Of a stretch of 59,713 bases of DNA, positions 56,320-59,713 are shown piece after piece. The DNA comes from Schoenoplectus triqueter (Eukaryota > Streptophyta > Magnoliopsida > Poales > Cyperaceae): contig CAXKVV010001181.1 in NCBI GenBank assembly GCA_964058805.1, positions 1-59,713 on the forward strand, read 5' to 3'. The position numbers and the translations under genes are program-made. How positions within the stretch are numbered: the first letter of the stretch is position 1; each line of letters opens with the position of its first letter. The notes beneath the pieces were generated by a model that saw nothing but the letters and a program-made list of their open reading frames with translations, made no database searches and was not told the DNA's origin.

Positions 56320-59214
56320 TAATTCGGCAAGGAACCTTACCAAATTTACACTTGAAAAACAATACTTAAAATTTGGTGAATTTAGTACATTTTAGTTTTG
56401 GATAATTTTTTTCAGACGCAACTCAATTTTGTATATTATCTATATTTGATTACTGAATTTTTAATTATCCATATTTAGACACAAATTTTTGATAATTATC
56501 CGAATTAAGTCACCCTTGAACTGTCTATTTTACATCTGGTCATCAGCGGTATTATAAAAACTCAAAAGAGACATAACATTTCTAATCCATCTTTTACATT
56601 CTCAATATGTGCTGCCTCTCCTTTGCGTTTGGCAGAAAGAACAAGCAAAGTTCTGACATGTGGATCAGTATATATTCTCTACTTCAGTATAAATCAAATC
56701 GATCAACAAAGGTCAGATATATGTCAGTATAAATTTGAATAATAGAGATTGTTGGTTTGATGGATTGGAGCAGTTCACTTGCCCTAAATTGGTCATGCAT
56801 ATGAAAATCTTCGATACTTCGTCAGAGAAATAGAAGAAACCCCTAAAAATGAAGAGAAAATGCTTGTAAAGGTGACTATGGGTAGTGGAGAGATGAGAAA
56901 GAGACTCGAAGCATTCCTTGAGAACAAATTTTAATTCTGGTAGAGGAGGAACCTAGTGGTGGTGGGGTGATCTTTTAATTTCTCTCCAATTTATCTTCAT
57001 TTGAATCCACATCCTCTCAAATACTTTACGATCTAAAATAATTATCCCTAAATCAAAATCGTTACTGACTTAACCGTCACACGAATCTGAATGTTTAGAT
57101 TTAATAATTTATGGACTACTTTATGCACGTAGAATATTCTACAGGAAACTCCCCCTCTTCATGAGGGGATCCGTATCGGCTGCTGCGTGGCACGAGGACA
57201 GCACGCGCTCACGTCGTTGAATTCACAGGAGGTCACTATGAAATGGGTGAAGCACTCCATATGATCAGACAGTCTTTAAGCCGCGCTGCATGGCAGATGA
57301 TATGAATTCCTTCACAAGGAGCGCGACAGACGATATGAATTCCTTCATGAGGAGACACAGATAAGGAGGAGATTGAGAAAATAAAACTTATTATTTTTAT
57401 ATTAGAATTGATAAGTATCTCCATAGTTGTACAATAAATGTCTTGTTTGAGTTTTAAGTCTTTATAATAGCTCGACTTTAAAATAAATGATCCACATAGA
57501 ATGCTATGTTAATGCTGTTAGGATTTTAAACGGTAAAGTTAATATAGTGACTAAATCTGAATAATTATGAAAATTCAGTGATTAAAAATAAGTAATTAAA
57601 ATTCAGTAATCAAATAAGAATAATATATGACCTCTTGAAAAAAAAATACACTTTTAGTTTTACAAACGAATTTAGCTCAAATAGTACTTTTAAAATCACA
57701 GAAGTAGGAGTTCAGTCTCGAGTGATTCAACCTAGAGCTGTCATGAGCATTAACTTTTAATTAGACAATTTCAGTTAGAAATATATGCAACTCTTCATCA
57801 TCTCTAAATACAATTCAAACCATCTATTATGATAAAATACAGTGCAGATATCTCAAAATGAGTTTTCTCAGCAATAATTTTAGAATCTTACAATGAAGAA
57901 AATATTCTTTTGTTTTTATTTTTTCCTTTTCTCATGTGAACACATTTCAGACCATCTTTTAGAGCGTTTCTTGCACACTAAGCTATTTTTCCTTCCATCC
58001 AAATGAAATGTTTCCACTGGAACAACAGTGTGACATCCATGTAACTTCCCAGTCAAAGAAGACTTTGAAGAGAGGTCACACGCTCTCTATGCAACTTGCC
58101 CTGACGTGTGGATGCAAAATACAGCATTCAATTTGATGACTGGGGATTTGGTAGAGCATTTTCGGTTTTATTATCTTTTGTTTATTCTGATATGTCAGCA
58201 GATGAGATTTGAGAGATGCTAAGAGAAATTAAATCATATCAATAGCCCAAATTTAAGTCTCAAGGATTTAATTGAACATCAAAGAATTAATTGGTGCTTA
58301 AGTATGAACAACATTAGTGTTTCAGCTTGTATTTCGGTATGTGCTCTATCTCTAAATTCATCCATCAACTTTTCATTTTCAGCAGTATTTCTATATTTTT
58401 GATAAGTTTTTGTATTCCACGATCAAATGTGAATACTTCAATATCTAGGAATAAACACCTTTATAAATAAATATAAGTACTCAATGTGTAATTATGAATA
58501 ATATGAATGTTTCAGCTTATATTTTGATCATTATTTTATCCAACTATTTTCCCGTCTAACTTTTTATTTTTGATAAATATAAGTACTTCAATATCTAGGT
58601 ATAAGACGTGCAAGAATGAATTTTAGTCAGCTCGAAATGTTCATATATATTATCATGAGTGTTCATTCTGAAAATAAAATATATTCATATCTAATATGTA
58701 CATATTAGAAAAACTGAGAAATTATTTTGCGAGATTTTTATATGGACAGTTAGCACCTCACTTTTTAAAAATTGTCCAGTTGTAAATTGTAAGCTAATTC
58801 TTTTTGGAATTAGACCGACTGTAAAGTAAGAGCTAATACCGGAGTAAAGTTTTGTAACAATAAGGGCAGGAGTAATATTTACATCTGTATTTGACTCTTA
58901 GTTCTTACCTTTTTCTTTTGGAGCAGGAATAAAGAAAAGATTTCGAATAATTAATACTGAGTATGTCGGTATGAGCCCGATAAGGCGATGAGTTTATGAA
59001 AAGATATACATGGTATTGTGAGGGAGACAGTATCAGATACCTAGTATTCTAGTAAGCTTTTTTTTAATTGTGTTATGTAAATTAATGCTCATTTTCATTT
59101 TAGCTCCTAACTTAGCTTTTGGGAAAAGCTGATTTATATTATTCTCTCTTTGCACTTCTAAAGCGACAGAAAAGGTACTAATATTCGTACCTCCTTTGTG
59201 CATCTTTATCAAAT
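56320..59214. other. Intergenic, no gene recognised
   Basis: Mostly AT-rich. The 57150-57380 stretch is more GC-rich and has a local duplication (separate entry). No frame above 65 codons carries a family signature. The area 58440-58610 repeats a phrase with CTTCAATATCTAGG twice (near 58436 and 58588), a diverged tandem duplication of about 150 bases. Confidence 0.5.
57293..57354 (+). repeat. Short duplication of GATATGAATTCCTTCA
   Basis: GATATGAATTCCTTCA occurs at about 57299 and 57334, followed in both cases by an AGGAG motif, giving a period of about 35 bases in a locally GC-richer stretch. No larger structure was seen. Confidence 0.8.
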
Positions 59215-59635
59215 AATATATATATATATATAGATAGTGAGCCTATAGTGCTTCACGAAACACAAAACCTTCTGTGTTTTGTGTCTGTATCTCAAATTTG
59301 AAAGTCTAAACGACTGATTCAAATGTTGAACATGATCTTTATTTGAAATATCTTTGGAGATTAAATTATATATATTTTTTAATTTTTTGTTATTTTTTAG
59401 ATGGGTATAAAATTTACTGATCTAACGATTTTTGTACCATCCAAAACTAATGAGTTTGTATCCATCTAAAAAATAGCAAAAAGTTTTAAAATATATATAA
59501 AATTTGATCTCCAAAAATATTTTAATAAAAAAATCATGTTCAACGGTTTGGATTAGTCATTTAGACTTTCGAATTCGAGATATGGATATGAAATACGGAA
59601 GATTTTGTGTTTCGTGGATCACCATAACCTCAATA
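59215..59635. mobile_element. Fold-back MITE of the TA-flanked family, copy 4
   Basis: A (TA)n tract runs into GATAGTGAGCCTATAGTGC and GCTTCACGAAACACAAAACC; the right arm returns through TTGTGTTTCGTGGATCACC and ends near CATAACCTCAATAGAG. Inner arms pair around CAACGGTTTGG and its diverged complement. More diverged than copy 2. Confidence 0.85.
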
Positions 59636-59713
59636 GAGCAGCTCTTGCATCTTTCCTTTTTTCTTATAATATTGTAATTTAATTTAAGGTAGTTTTTTGT
59701 TCATTTTTTTATA

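Noticed and set aside
58920..59040. Possible small structured RNA or tRNA-like stretch (GAGCCCGATAAGGCGATGAG)
   Set aside because: No cloverleaf with conserved arms can be formed and no known motif was recognised.

Overview
This window looks like angiosperm nuclear DNA. It is AT-rich, its genes have short GT-AG introns, and its recognisable proteins have close land-plant relatives. Transposon remnants of most plant classes fill the space between genes. The species cannot be named from the sequence; a eudicot or early-diverging angiosperm is a guess.

Four protein genes are well supported. (1) 8054-11442 (+): a ten-exon alpha/beta hydrolase of 400 aa with a GHSMG nucleophile elbow and a C-terminal hydrophobic anchor. 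(2) 19482-21302 (+): a three-exon gene for a 64-aa single-span membrane protein that resembles the plant complex I subunit NDUFA3/B9. (3) 22110-22730 (-): a single-exon 206-aa plant-specific protein of unknown function. (4) 53295-55148 (+): an intronless 617-aa MYC-type bHLH factor of the JAM/bHLH3-13-17 group, with a short upstream ORF in its leader. These genes do not form a pathway; they are ordinary neighbours. No tRNA, rRNA, CRISPR or other RNA gene was recognised.

Repeats dominate the rest. A 5.34-kb element at 12424-17764 has a perfect 5-bp target duplication and TG/CA ends but no detectable internal coding, so it looks like an unusually long solo LTR. A 1.29-kb deletion-derivative hAT element (23638-24930, 8-bp duplication ATGAGGAC), several smaller hAT-like elements, a 1.18-kb CACTA derivative (36781-37959), Helitron-like pieces (46.8-52.1 kb) and at least four fold-back MITE families follow.

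The most unusual structure is a pair of Mutator-like miniature elements at 913-1356 and 48914-49372. Both have about 90-100-bp terminal inverted repeats and 9-bp target duplications. Inside they carry arrays of a near-invariant GC-rich palindrome, two arms GAAACGCGCCACTG facing each other across one freely varying base (11 copies in total, some shorter). The spacers between palindromes are duplicated or inverted between the two copies while the palindrome stays intact. This is the best candidate in the window for a poorly described system.
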